Source: Pontixanthobacter aquaemixtae
Lineage (GTDB): Bacteria; Pseudomonadota; Alphaproteobacteria; Sphingomonadales; Sphingomonadaceae
Length of the DNA: 64,000 bases
NCBI RefSeq assembly: GCF_009827395.1
Contig: NZ_WTYX01000002.1
Location: 682,001-746,000 of the forward strand
Direction: 5' to 3'
Position numbers and translations under genes: made by a program. The notes under the pieces are model-generated. The model worked only from the letters and a program-made list of their open reading frames with translations. It made no database searches and was not told the origin of the DNA. Of the stretch, positions 8,150-16,729 are shown one piece after another (within the stretch, counting starts at the first letter, position 1; every line of letters starts with the position of its first letter).

Positions 8150-9607
8150 ACCGGCAGAAGGCAGGCTGATCTCTGCGCGCAATCCGCCTTCGGGCCGGTT
8201 GCTCAGGGACAGCGTCCCGCCATGCTGTTCGGCAATCGCGCGCGCCAGCGTCAGGCCCAGCCCGGCACCGCCCGTATCGCGGTTTCTGGAACTTTCGCCG
8301 CGCGTGAAAGGTTCAAGCATGTCGGAAATCCTCGCCTCGGGAATGCCGGGCCCGTGGTCTTCCACGGTCAGAACGACCCGGGCATCATCATGGGTCAGCG
8401 ACACTTCCGCGCTTCCGGCATAGCGCAAAGCATTGCTGATCAAATTGCGCAGCGCACGGCGCAACCATGTCACATAGACGGGATGGGTGATCCGCGATGT
8501 CGCCGCAAGCGATACCGCTTCGCCCATATCTTCGAATTCTTCGACCACCGAACCGACCAAGGCTGAAAGTTCTGCCTTCTCCGGCGGCAAGCTGCTGCGG
8601 CCCACCCGCGCGAGCGAGAGAATATCGTCGAGCGAATGGGTGATATCTTCGATGCTGGCTGCCATCTTGCCGCGTTCGACCTCGTCCTCGACGCTTTCGA
8701 TGCGCACGCGCAGGGCGGCCAGCGGGGTTTTGAGATCATGTCCAATCGCGCCGAGCATCACGTCCTTTTCGTCAAGCAACGCGGCAACGCGGGCCTCCAT
8801 CACATTATGCGCTGTGATTAGCCGGCGCAGATCTTCCGGGCCTTGCGGCTCCATCGGCCCTGTCTCGCTCGCCTGTTTGCCGAAATTCTCGGTCTTTTGG
8901 GTCAATGCCTTGAGCGGTTTGGTAATCCGCCTGAGCAGCAAGAACAGCAGCCCGACCAGAAACAGATAGATAAGCAGCGTCTGCAAAAAAATCGAACGCG
9001 CTGCTCCTTCCGGAGGAGGCGGTTTCAGGGCGCGTGCGATGCGCCATTGATCATCGCCCGGCGCGCGGATCCCGGCGACAATCAATTGCATCTTTGCATT
9101 GCTCTGTTGCGAGACGCGGCTGAGCAAACGCGGGCGTGACCGGACAAAGGGATCGCTGCGCGCCGCGCGCTCGAGCACGACGATCTGGTCAACGGCAAGA
9201 CCTTCGCGTTCGAGAATGCTGGTCAGCCCTTTTTCCAGTTCGGGCTCTCGCTTCTCGCCGGTGAGCAAGGGTGACGCATCGCTGCGCTCAATCCGCAAGA
9301 CGTGGGGGAAGCCGCCCGTTTGACCTGCGCCAAGCAAGCGATTGCGCCGGTCGCCACGGCGGCGGTCCCCCCTGTCAGAGCGGCCATTGCGCCTTTCGGC
9401 TCTGTCGGTCAGCGCTTCCCTATCGCGGCGCGTTTGCCGGACATTGTCCGTAACAAGCCGGAAAGCGGCAGTATTGAGCGCGGCTTGGTCGCGGCGCGAA
9501 TCGGCCGCGCGCCACAAAAGCACGGCCGATATGGCCTGAGCGACCAGCAACGCAGCGGCGACAGCGAGCAGCATCTGGCCGATCAGGCTTCGGGGCCAAA
9601 ACCGCAT
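8138..9607 (-). CDS. sensor histidine kinase
   Basis: Membrane sensor kinase, 489 residues. TM1 at ~8-32; a ~170-residue periplasmic part; TM2 at ~205-225 ([20 protein letters not shown]); HAMP ([12 protein letters not shown]); H-box [15 protein letters not shown]-box [13 protein letters not shown]1 DHGPGIP; G2 [19 protein letters not shown]. The periplasmic domain begins with a strongly Arg/Asp-rich segment (residues ~58-92). It begins 2 nt after the response regulator stop, so the two are one operon. The signal is unknown. Confidence 0.95.
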   Translation of the reverse strand: MRFWPRSLIGQMLLAVAAALLVAQAISAVLLWRAADSRRDQAALNTAAFRLVTDNVRQTRRDREALTDRAERRNGRSDRGDRRRGDRRNRLLGAGQTGGFPHVLRIERSDASPLLTGEKREPELEKGLTSILEREGLAVDQIVVLERAARSDPFVRSRPRLLSRVSQQSNAKMQLIVAGIRAPGDDQWRIARALKPPPPEGAARSIFLQTLLIYLFLVGLLFLLLRRITKPLKALTQKTENFGKQASETGPMEPQGPEDLRRLITAHNVMEARVAALLDEKDVMLGAIGHDLKTPLAALRVRIESVEDEVERGKMAASIEDITHSLDDILSLARVGRSSLPPEKAELSALVGSVVEEFEDMGEAVSLAATSRITHPVYVTWLRRALRNLISNALRYAGSAEVSLTHDDARVVLTVEDHGPGIPEARISDMLEPFTRGESSRNRDTGGAGLGLTLARAIAEQHGGTLSLSNRPEGGLRAEISLPSAGSAH

Positions 9608-9609
9608 TC

Positions 9610-10344
9610 TTAGTTCCGCTCTGCTGCCACACGGCTGACATCGGCCGCAAGCCGGTATCCGCCCCCGCGCACAGTCTGGATAAGTTGGGGGTTGCGGCTG
9701 TCCTGTTCGATCTTGCGGCGCAGGCGGCTGACCTGATTGTCCACCGCGCGGTCAAACAAATGCGCTTCGCGGCCCTGCACCATATCGAGCAGCCGGTCGC
9801 GGTCCATCACTTGCCGTGGATGATCGAGGAACGCGCGCAAGAGGCGAAATTCGGCGGTCGAGATCGAGACAATGGCATCGTCTCGATCGGTCAGCTTTCG
9901 TTTCAGCGGATCAAGCCGCCATCCTTCAAATTCATACAGTGCATCTTCTTGGGGCTCGGCCGATTGCCGGCCCGCGCGGCGAAGTACGGAACGGATTCGC
10001 GCGACCAGTTCGCGCGGCTCAAAGGGTTTGACGACATAATCATCTGCGCCGATCTCGAGGCCGATTATACGGTCGGTCGGTTCGCCTTTGGCGGTGAGCA
10101 AAATGACCGGCAATTCGCGCGCTTCGATCAAGTGGCGACAAAGCGACAGGCCGTCTTCGCCGGGCATCATGATGTCGAGCAGCACCAGATCGGGTGTAAA
10201 ACCCAACAGGGCACTGCGGGCAGCGGCTGCGCTTTCTGCTTCTTGCAATTCGAAGCCTTGGCGCGTGAGATATTCGGCCAGTGGCTCGCGCAGGCTGGGC
10301 TCGTCATCGACCAGCAACAAACGGGTAGGCGCGGTCTCGGTCAT
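9610..10344 (-). CDS. OmpR-family response regulator
   Basis: Two-component DNA-binding regulator, 244 residues. Receiver domain: acidic pair VDDE, phospho-acceptor Asp in LVLLDIMMPGEDG, T/K switch residues in LLTAKGEP and VVKPFEPRELVARI. The C-terminal winged helix (residues ~140-235) contains VDNQVSRLRRKIEQ and IQTVRGGGYRL. Partner of the kinase directly downstream. Upstream in the same direction, 62 bp away, is a secreted EF-hand protein that may belong to the same transcript. Confidence 0.95.
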   Translation of the reverse strand: MTETAPTRLLLVDDEPSLREPLAEYLTRQGFELQEAESAAAARSALLGFTPDLVLLDIMMPGEDGLSLCRHLIEARELPVILLTAKGEPTDRIIGLEIGADDYVVKPFEPRELVARIRSVLRRAGRQSAEPQEDALYEFEGWRLDPLKRKLTDRDDAIVSISTAEFRLLRAFLDHPRQVMDRDRLLDMVQGREAHLFDRAVDNQVSRLRRKIEQDSRNPQLIQTVRGGGYRLAADVSRVAAERN

Positions 10345-10406
10345 AAGCCGAAACCGCGCCTGTCACAGTTAAAGATGGGGCAAAAAGGCGCCATATAGAG
10401 CTTGCC

Positions 10407-11135
10407 TCAGGCGGCAGGCTGTCCGTCGCGTTTGGCGCCGCGCCGTTCCTTGCGCAGCTGGCGCATTGCTTCGCGCGCAGCCTTGCGTTCGTCCTGCGAA
10501 AGCGCACCGTCTTTATTGGTGTCTACTTTGGCAAACCGGGCTGCGCTAGCTGCATTGAATTCTGCGCGGCTAATTGCCTTGTCACCATTCGTGTCGGCTT
10601 GGCGAAGCATTGCCATTGCGCCGCCGCGTCCGCCGCGGCGCATCCGGTCACCGCCGCGCTTGCCGCGCCGCTCTGCACGATCGCCGCCACCTTTGCCGCG
10701 CTGCCCGGCACGGGCCTCGCGCGCCGCATCCATTTCGGCTTGGGAAACGCCGCCGCTATTGTCGGTATCGAGCTTGGCGAAGCGCTGTGCACCGCGCGCG
10801 GCGCGTCGTTCAGCACGTTGTGACTGCCGGGCTTCGCGCGCCGCAGCCATTTCGGCCTGGGTCAATTCGCCATCATTGTTGGTGTCGACTTTGGCAAAAC
10901 GTTCTGCGCGGCGCGCGTCGCGGTCAGCCGCGTCGATCGTTCCGTCGCCATTGGCATCCATGCGCGCAAAGCGCAGCGCGGCATGTGCGTTATACTCTTC
11001 CTTGCTGATGATCTGGTCACCATTCGTGTCCGGGCTGGACTTGCCGCTCTGATTTGCGGCGATGGCTGTTCCGCCAGCCAGGGCCAATGCGCCAGCAGAC
11101 AGGCTCAAGATCATTTTCTTGGTCAGGTTAGGCAT
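10407..11135 (-). CDS. secreted six-EF-hand calcium-binding protein
   Basis: Exported protein of 242 residues with a signal peptide (KKMILSLSAGALALAGGTAIAA). It carries six 12-residue EF-hand loops: DTNGDQIISKEE, DANGDGTIDAAD, DTNNDGELTQAE, DTDNSGGVSQAE, DTNGDKAISRAE, DTNKDGALSQDE. The linkers are very rich in Arg, Gly and Ala (for example around RGKRGGDRMRRGGRGG). Start ATG 11135 has GGAGAG 7 nt upstream. Likely binds Ca2+ in the periplasm; a sensor or buffer role for the adjacent two-component system is only suggested by position. Confidence 0.9.
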   Translation of the reverse strand: MPNLTKKMILSLSAGALALAGGTAIAANQSGKSSPDTNGDQIISKEEYNAHAALRFARMDANGDGTIDAADRDARRAERFAKVDTNNDGELTQAEMAAAREARQSQRAERRAARGAQRFAKLDTDNSGGVSQAEMDAAREARAGQRGKGGGDRAERRGKRGGDRMRRGGRGGAMAMLRQADTNGDKAISRAEFNAASAARFAKVDTNKDGALSQDERKAAREAMRQLRKERRGAKRDGQPAA

Positions 11136-11168
11136 ATCATTTCTCTCCAATCAAAAATTGATTGAGCT

Positions 11169-11212
11169 GCGGCAGTACCCTGTTTGGGAGGGGGAGGAAA
11201 CGGTACCGCCGC
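11169..11212 (-). other. hairpin with C-rich loop in the EF-hand gene leader
   Basis: An 11-bp stem with one mismatch (GCGGCAGTACC/GGTACCGCCGC on the plus strand) plus an inner GTTT/AAAC encloses a 12-nt loop at 11186-11197. Read on the minus strand, the sense of both flanking genes, the loop is CCUCCCCCUCCC, complementary to Shine-Dalgarno sequences. It sits about 20 nt before the EF-hand gene's ribosome-binding site. Confidence 0.55.
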
Positions 11213-11360
11213 AACTCGTGATATGCTTCTAGCGCGCGTTTGTCGCAGCTTTATCCCGTATCGCGCCTGAATTGTCGCAAATTGTCGCAGCAGGGCGTGT
11301 CCGTTCATCCCGCTGACATTCTGCACGGCCCGCTGCGACCGTAGCGCGATCTTGGAGCGT

Positions 11361-11756
11361 TTAGCGGGGGCGGTGCTCTGTGCCCTCTCCGGCGGTGATG
11401 AACACAGCCGTCGCCGTTTTCGCAACATTTGCCGTGTGCCATACGCCCGGCGGGTTCACCGCATATTCGCCCGGACCCAGCGTGATCGTCTGCTCGCGGC
11501 CATCCATTTCCTGGACCAGCTCTATCAAGCCTTCGGTACACAGCACCATCTCGGCGCCTACGGGGTGCATTTCCCATGAGTCCCAATCGCCCGAAAATGT
11601 GTGCATGCTGACAAGACGCCCTTCGGCACCGTCATTTGCGGTCCGCTCGCCATAGGCTTCGTACCATTCCATGCCGTCAAATGGTGGCTGGGCCTCGGCA
11701 GTTGCGCCGAGACCCAGATGCACCCAGTTCTGATCGAGCCTTTTGGGGCTGCTCAT
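11361..11756 (-). CDS. cupin-domain protein
   Basis: Single-domain cupin of 131 residues. The first cupin motif is near WEMHPVGAEMVLCTEGLIEL (His and Glu metal ligands) and the second near GEYAVNPPGVWHTANV (His). The barrel is probably a small-molecule binding protein or dioxygenase-like enzyme; no substrate can be assigned. It overlaps the upstream glyoxalase-fold gene as ATGA (11753-11756), so the two are co-translated. Confidence 0.85.
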   Translation of the reverse strand: MSSPKRLDQNWVHLGLGATAEAQPPFDGMEWYEAYGERTANDGAEGRLVSMHTFSGDWDSWEMHPVGAEMVLCTEGLIELVQEMDGREQTITLGPGEYAVNPPGVWHTANVAKTATAVFITAGEGTEHRPR

Positions 11757-12130
11757 CCTTTTACCATGGTGAAAACGTTGAGCTTATTACCATCGGGATC
11801 GCGGAAATAGCCGGCATAGAAGCCGTCATCGCCCCGCGGTCCGGGGGCGCCTTCATCGGTCCCGCCATTGGCAAGCGCTGTGTCATACACCGCTTGCACC
11901 TTGTCAGTGCTATCGACCATCAGCGCCGCCATGGTGCCGTTGCCCACCGTCGCAGGATTTTCGTCAAAAGGCTTAGTGGCAGCGATGCCGGGGGCGCCGC
12001 CCGCATCACCCCAGGCGATGAACTGGTCAAATTCCATCATCCGGCCCACGCCCATTTCCTTGGCAACCGCATCATAGAATTTCGCCGCGCGCGGCAAATC
12101 GTTGGTTCCGAGTGTGACATATCCAAGCAT
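11753..12130 (-). CDS. VOC-family glyoxalase-fold protein
   Basis: A 125-residue vicinal oxygen chelate protein: MLGYVTLGTNDLPRAAKFYD at the start, DGFYAGYFRDPDGNKLNVF at the end, the usual beta-alpha-beta-beta-beta pair. Probable metal-dependent lyase, dioxygenase or resistance protein; the substrate is not readable. The start at 12130 is preferred because the upstream 25 codons are out of character for the family. Pairs with the cupin gene downstream. Confidence 0.88.
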   Translation of the reverse strand: MLGYVTLGTNDLPRAAKFYDAVAKEMGVGRMMEFDQFIAWGDAGGAPGIAATKPFDENPATVGNGTMAALMVDSTDKVQAVYDTALANGGTDEGAPGPRGDDGFYAGYFRDPDGNKLNVFTMVKG

Positions 12131-12211
12131 GCTGTTCCTCCTTTTTCGGGCCGCCCCTGCGACTCGCGATATAGGAACATTACTAGAACATTCGCATTCG
12201 AACAAGCGGCT

Positions 12212-14029
12212 TTAGATAGGCTGGCAGGCATCCTCCAGCCACGCCAGAACATCGCCATCCAATTGCGGCGCGAGGATCGCCTGTGTCTTGGCGTGATAGT
12301 CGTTCCACCACTGTTTTTCCTCGGCGGTGAGCAAAGACATGTCGAGCATATCGCGCGCCATCGGGACCCAGGTGAGATTCTCAAAACCCAGATAGGTCCC
12401 TTCCGCGCCATCAATATCCTGTTCCTCGACCAGCACCAGATTTTCGATCCGGATGCCGAATGCGCCGTCTTTGTAATAGCCGGGTTCGTTCGACAGGATC
12501 ATGCCGGCGAACAATTCCTGATTGGTGCCCGGCTGGCCGCCCGACAATTTGGCAATCCGCTGCGGACCTTCGTGCACGCCCAGAAAGCTGCCGACACCGT
12601 GGCCGGTGCCATGTGCATAATCGACGCCAGCTTCCCACAGATATTGGCGGGCAAAGGCGTCAAGCTGTCCGCCCGATGTCCCTTGCGGGAAAATCGCCCG
12701 GGCAATCTGGATATGCCCTTTGAGCACGCGCGTATAGCGATCGCGCACTTCGGCGCTGGGTTCGGCTTTGTCGCCCGGCCCTTTGATCCACACGGTGCGG
12801 GTAATGTCGGTGGTGCCATCGAGATATTGCCCGCCCGAATCGCACAGGAACACGCTGCCCGGCTCGATATCGAGATTGCTTTCTTCATCGACGCGGTAAT
12901 GGCACAGCGCCCCATGCGGCCCTGCGGCGGAGATCGTGTCGAAGCTCTGGTCCTTCAGCACGCCGGTCTGTTCGCGGAATTCGCGCAATTTGGCCACCGC
13001 AGACAGCTCGGTCTGGCCGCCTTTGGAGGGTTCAACCGAAAGCCAATGGAGGAACTTTGCAACAGCTGCGCCATCGCGCGCTTGCGAATCGCGGTGCCCC
13101 TGCTGCTCGACCGGATTCTTGATGGCTTTGGGAAGGATTGCGGGATCGCGAACCGATATGGCTGTCGCGCCACCCGCTTCCAGAGCCTGATAGATCGCCG
13201 CCACGCCAAAATCGGGATCGACCGCGACGGTTTTTCCCGAAAGCGTACCAAGGTTGGCGGTGAATTCGGCACGGTCGCGGATCGTGACCGCGTTGCCGAG
13301 ATGCTGCTCCAGCTCAGGTGTCACTTTCTCAGGAGCGATAAACAGTTCCGCGGTGCCGTCCGCATGCGCGATCAGATAGGATAGCGCCACCGGTGTCCGG
13401 TCCACGTCTGTGCCGCGAATATTGAGCATCCAGGCAATCGAATCGAGCGCGGAAATAACCGCTGCGTCCAGCTCTTCTTCTTTCAGCCAATCGGCGATCT
13501 GGGCGCGTTTCTCTGCACTGGATTGGCCCGCATGCGCGTCTTCATGGATTACAGCGACATCGCTCGAAGGCGCGGGTTGGTCGATCCACACCGCGTCAAT
13601 CGGGTTGCCGTCAACAGCAACCAGTTCAACGCCCTTTTTGGAAAGCGCCGCTGCCAGATCATCGGCCCAGCCCTTCGAATGGAGCCACGCATCATAGCCG
13701 ATCCGCGCGCCTTTCTGGGCATTGGCAAGGAGCCATTTTGCGTGGTTGGTTTCCAATGTCGATTCATAGTCAAACAGATTGCCATCGACCTGTTCGCGCA
13801 CCTGAATCGTATAGCGGCCATCGACGAACATCGCGGCTTTGTGCTGCAACACAATCGCGCTGCCCGCCGAACCACCAAAACCGGTGAGCCAGCCCAGACG
13901 CTGCGCGTAAGACCCGACATATTCGGACATGTGTTCATCCGAGATCGGCACAACGAAGCCGTCCAGATCGCGGCGTTTCAACTCCTCGCGCAAGGCAGAG
14001 AGGCGAGCTTCGTGGGTTTGCATCAGCAT
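12212..14029 (-). CDS. M24 aminopeptidase P family protein
   Basis: Cytosolic metallopeptidase that removes N-terminal residues before proline, 605 residues, the long three-domain type. Two N-terminal creatinase-like domains (~1-310) precede the pita-bread domain with all five metal ligands visible: the two Asp in DSGGQYLDGTTDITRT, His in HGTGHGVGSFLG, Glu in LSNEPGYYKDG and a final Glu in the LGFENLTWVP region. Start ATG 14029; 14023 is an alternative. Divergent from oligopeptidase B, so the two peptidases share a 107-bp control region. Confidence 0.93.
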   Translation of the reverse strand: MLMQTHEARLSALREELKRRDLDGFVVPISDEHMSEYVGSYAQRLGWLTGFGGSAGSAIVLQHKAAMFVDGRYTIQVREQVDGNLFDYESTLETNHAKWLLANAQKGARIGYDAWLHSKGWADDLAAALSKKGVELVAVDGNPIDAVWIDQPAPSSDVAVIHEDAHAGQSSAEKRAQIADWLKEEELDAAVISALDSIAWMLNIRGTDVDRTPVALSYLIAHADGTAELFIAPEKVTPELEQHLGNAVTIRDRAEFTANLGTLSGKTVAVDPDFGVAAIYQALEAGGATAISVRDPAILPKAIKNPVEQQGHRDSQARDGAAVAKFLHWLSVEPSKGGQTELSAVAKLREFREQTGVLKDQSFDTISAAGPHGALCHYRVDEESNLDIEPGSVFLCDSGGQYLDGTTDITRTVWIKGPGDKAEPSAEVRDRYTRVLKGHIQIARAIFPQGTSGGQLDAFARQYLWEAGVDYAHGTGHGVGSFLGVHEGPQRIAKLSGGQPGTNQELFAGMILSNEPGYYKDGAFGIRIENLVLVEEQDIDGAEGTYLGFENLTWVPMARDMLDMSLLTAEEKQWWNDYHAKTQAILAPQLDGDVLAWLEDACQPI

Positions 14030-14136
14030 TTTATCTATCCTGAATTGCTTTCACTGCGGGTTACAGTATCACCCGCGACATAGTTTCATTTGTATCGATT
14101 ACCACATCAACCGACATTCCAACAGGGACATCCGCC

Positions 14137-16323
14137 ATGAGAATTGCATCCGTCGCGCTAGCCGCGCTCGCTACAGGCCTCGTCGCAGCGCCGCTTGCCG
14201 CGCAGGACGCCCAGACTGCAGAGGAAACCAGCTTGACCGAAACCGCGCCTACTTCCCCTCCCGTCGCTGAAAAACGCGAACACACCTCCACGCATCACGG
14301 GATCACCATTTCGGACCCGTATCACTGGCTGAAGGATCAATCCTATCCCAAGATCGATGACGAAGATGTGCTGGACTATGTGAAAGCCGAAAATGCCTGG
14401 TTCGAAGCGCAAATGGCGCCGCGCCAGAATCTGGTCGACACGCTGTTTGAAGAACTGAAAGGCCGCGTCAAAGAGGACGACAGCTCGGTCCCGCAGAAAG
14501 ACGGCGACTATCTTTACTGGACCGAAGTTGCCGAGGGCAAAGAGTACCGGCTGTGGTACCGGCGACCGGTGGCTGGCCCCCAGACAGATGACGCGAAGCA
14601 GTTGATGCTGGACGAAAACCAGCTGGCCGAAGGTAAGGATTATTTTCGCCTGGGCGCAATCTCGGTGAGCGATAGCGGGCGCTATCTGGCCTATTCCTAT
14701 GACGATAACGGGTCAGAGCGGTTTCTGGCGCGGATCAAGGATCTGCAAACGGGCGAACTGCTCGCGGACGAGATCCCCGAAACGCTGTCGGGCCTGATCT
14801 GGGTCGCGAATGATACCGGCATCGTTTACGGCAAGGCCAATGCCAATTGGCGCGTCGACAATGCGCGGCTCCACCGGATTGGAACCCCGGTTGAAAGCGA
14901 CATCGAAATCTTCCGCGAGGCGGATGAAGGCTTCCGCGTGGGCACAGGCCTGTCGGCGCAGGAAGACTGGTTGATTATCGCCACCGGTGACAACGAAACA
15001 AGCGAAGTGCGGATTGTCCGCCGCGATGATCCGACCGGCGAACAAGTGCTGATCAAGCCGCGCAATAAGGGCGTCGAGTATGATGTCGATTTGCGCGATG
15101 GCACGCTCTACATCCACACCAATGACGAGCATGTGAATTTCCGGCTGGCCACTGCGAGGCTCAACAATCCGGGCGAATGGACCACGCATATCGCCGGATC
15201 CGATGAATTCTACCTTCAGGGGTTCAGCCTGTTCAAAGACTTCTACGTGACCGAGGGGCGATTGAACGGCCTCGATCAGGTCCAGATCCGCGACTATCAG
15301 GACGCGTCGAAAATCACTCCGGTCGATTTCCCCGAAGCAAGCTATTCGGCGGGTCTTTCGAACAATCCCGAATATGATGTCAGCAAGCTGCGGCTGACCT
15401 ATGAAAGCATGGTCACGCCGGATTCGGTCTATGACTATCATCTGTCAGGTGCGAAGCTTGAGCTGCTTAAGCAGCAGGAAATCCCCAGCGGATATGACGC
15501 CTCGCTTTATATGACTGTGCGTGAGACCGTGACAGCACGCGACGGCACGCAGGTTCCGGTCAGCATTGTGATGCGCAAGGATCGCGGGATGGCAGAAGGT
15601 GGCAAGCCGGCTCCGCTGCATCTCTATGCCTATGGCGCCTATGGCTATGCGGTGCCGCCGGGATTCTCCTCTTCACGGCTCAGCCTGATCGATCGCGGTG
15701 TCGCCTATGCCATCGCGCATATTCGTGGCGGCGATGATCTGGGCCGCAATTGGTATCTGCAAGGCAAAATGAACGAGCGGACCAACACCTTCAACGACTT
15801 CGTTGATGTCGCAAAAGGGCTCGCGGCCAAAGGCTACACCCGCGAAGGCGAAATCAGCGCCTCGGGCGGTTCTGCGGGTGGCGAGCTGATGGGCGTGGTG
15901 GTCAACACCGATCCGCAGCTTTGGAAAGCCGTGGTGGCCGACGTGCCTTTCGTCGATGTGCTCAACACCATGCTGGATGACAGCCTGCCGTTGACGCCGG
16001 GCGAATGGCCCGAATGGGGCAATCCGATCGAGAGCAAGCAGGCCTTTGCCTATATCTTGAGCTACAGCCCCTATGATCAGGTGGTGGCGCAGGATTATCC
16101 GGCGATGCTGGTCACCGCAGGCCTCAACGATCCGCGCGTGACCTATTGGGAACCGGCCAAATGGGTCGCACGACTGCGCGACACCAAGACCGACGATAAC
16201 GAGCTGCTCCTCAAAACCAATATGGGCGCGGGGCACGGCGGAAAATCGGGCCGTTTCACTTCGCTCTACGAAGCGGCAGAAGAGTTCGCCTTTATCCTGA
16301 GCCATCACGGGATTGATGAGTGA
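14137..16323 (+). CDS. ptrB: oligopeptidase B (S9 family)
   Basis: Prolyl-oligopeptidase-family serine peptidase cleaving after basic residues in short peptides, 728 residues. An N-terminal seven-bladed propeller region (~60-460) precedes the alpha/beta hydrolase domain. The catalytic triad is visible: Ser579 in SGGSAGGEL, Asp665 in GLNDPRVTYWEP, His700 in GAGHGGKSG. It has a signal peptide (MRIASVALAALATGLVAAP, cleavage near LAAQD), so it is probably periplasmic, unlike the E. coli enzyme. Its stop overlaps the next gene's GTG start. Confidence 0.94.
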   Translation: MRIASVALAALATGLVAAPLAAQDAQTAEETSLTETAPTSPPVAEKREHTSTHHGITISDPYHWLKDQSYPKIDDEDVLDYVKAENAWFEAQMAPRQNLVDTLFEELKGRVKEDDSSVPQKDGDYLYWTEVAEGKEYRLWYRRPVAGPQTDDAKQLMLDENQLAEGKDYFRLGAISVSDSGRYLAYSYDDNGSERFLARIKDLQTGELLADEIPETLSGLIWVANDTGIVYGKANANWRVDNARLHRIGTPVESDIEIFREADEGFRVGTGLSAQEDWLIIATGDNETSEVRIVRRDDPTGEQVLIKPRNKGVEYDVDLRDGTLYIHTNDEHVNFRLATARLNNPGEWTTHIAGSDEFYLQGFSLFKDFYVTEGRLNGLDQVQIRDYQDASKITPVDFPEASYSAGLSNNPEYDVSKLRLTYESMVTPDSVYDYHLSGAKLELLKQQEIPSGYDASLYMTVRETVTARDGTQVPVSIVMRKDRGMAEGGKPAPLHLYAYGAYGYAVPPGFSSSRLSLIDRGVAYAIAHIRGGDDLGRNWYLQGKMNERTNTFNDFVDVAKGLAAKGYTREGEISASGGSAGGELMGVVVNTDPQLWKAVVADVPFVDVLNTMLDDSLPLTPGEWPEWGNPIESKQAFAYILSYSPYDQVVAQDYPAMLVTAGLNDPRVTYWEPAKWVARLRDTKTDDNELLLKTNMGAGHGGKSGRFTSLYEAAEEFAFILSHHGIDE

Positions 16324-16724
16324 GCGAACCCTTCGCCAAAACCTTCACCGCCGCGTCTGAGCACATCGATGTGATGGGCCATGTCAATAATGCGGTGTGG
16401 GTCCAATGGGTGCAGGATATGGCCACCGCGCATTGGGATGCGGTGGCTGATCCGGCGCATGCAAAGGCGTTTGTGTGGCTCGTGGTCCGGCACGAGATCG
16501 ACTATCGCGGCAATATTGCCAAGGGTGAAAGCGTGACCGGTGAAACATGGATTCCCGGCCCCGCCAAAGGCGCAACATCGAACCGCCGCGTGCAATTTCG
16601 CAATACAGAGGGCAAAGTCATCGTTTCTGCGCTGACCAATTGGGCGATGCTGGACCGCGAGACACATCGGCTGGTGCGCATTCGCCCCGAAGTGATCGCG
16701 CCCTTCCTGATCGAACAAGAGTAA
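16320..16724 (+). CDS. hotdog-fold acyl-CoA thioesterase
   Basis: Small hotdog thioesterase of 134 residues, 4-hydroxybenzoyl-CoA/YbgC type, with the characteristic HIDVMGHVNNAVWVQWVQDM helix (Asp and the HVNN motif) and VRHEIDYRG strand. Starts with GTG at 16320, overlapping the ptrB stop as GTGA. Probably hydrolyses acyl-CoA; the substrate range is unknown. It may be transcribed with ptrB and the downstream oxidoreductase. Confidence 0.88.
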   Translation: MSEPFAKTFTAASEHIDVMGHVNNAVWVQWVQDMATAHWDAVADPAHAKAFVWLVVRHEIDYRGNIAKGESVTGETWIPGPAKGATSNRRVQFRNTEGKVIVSALTNWAMLDRETHRLVRIRPEVIAPFLIEQE

Positions 16725-16729
16725 ATCGC

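Noticed and set aside
11636-13384. 582-codon plus-strand open frame
   Set aside because: Antisense to the cupin, VOC and aminopeptidase P genes, which have clear motifs.
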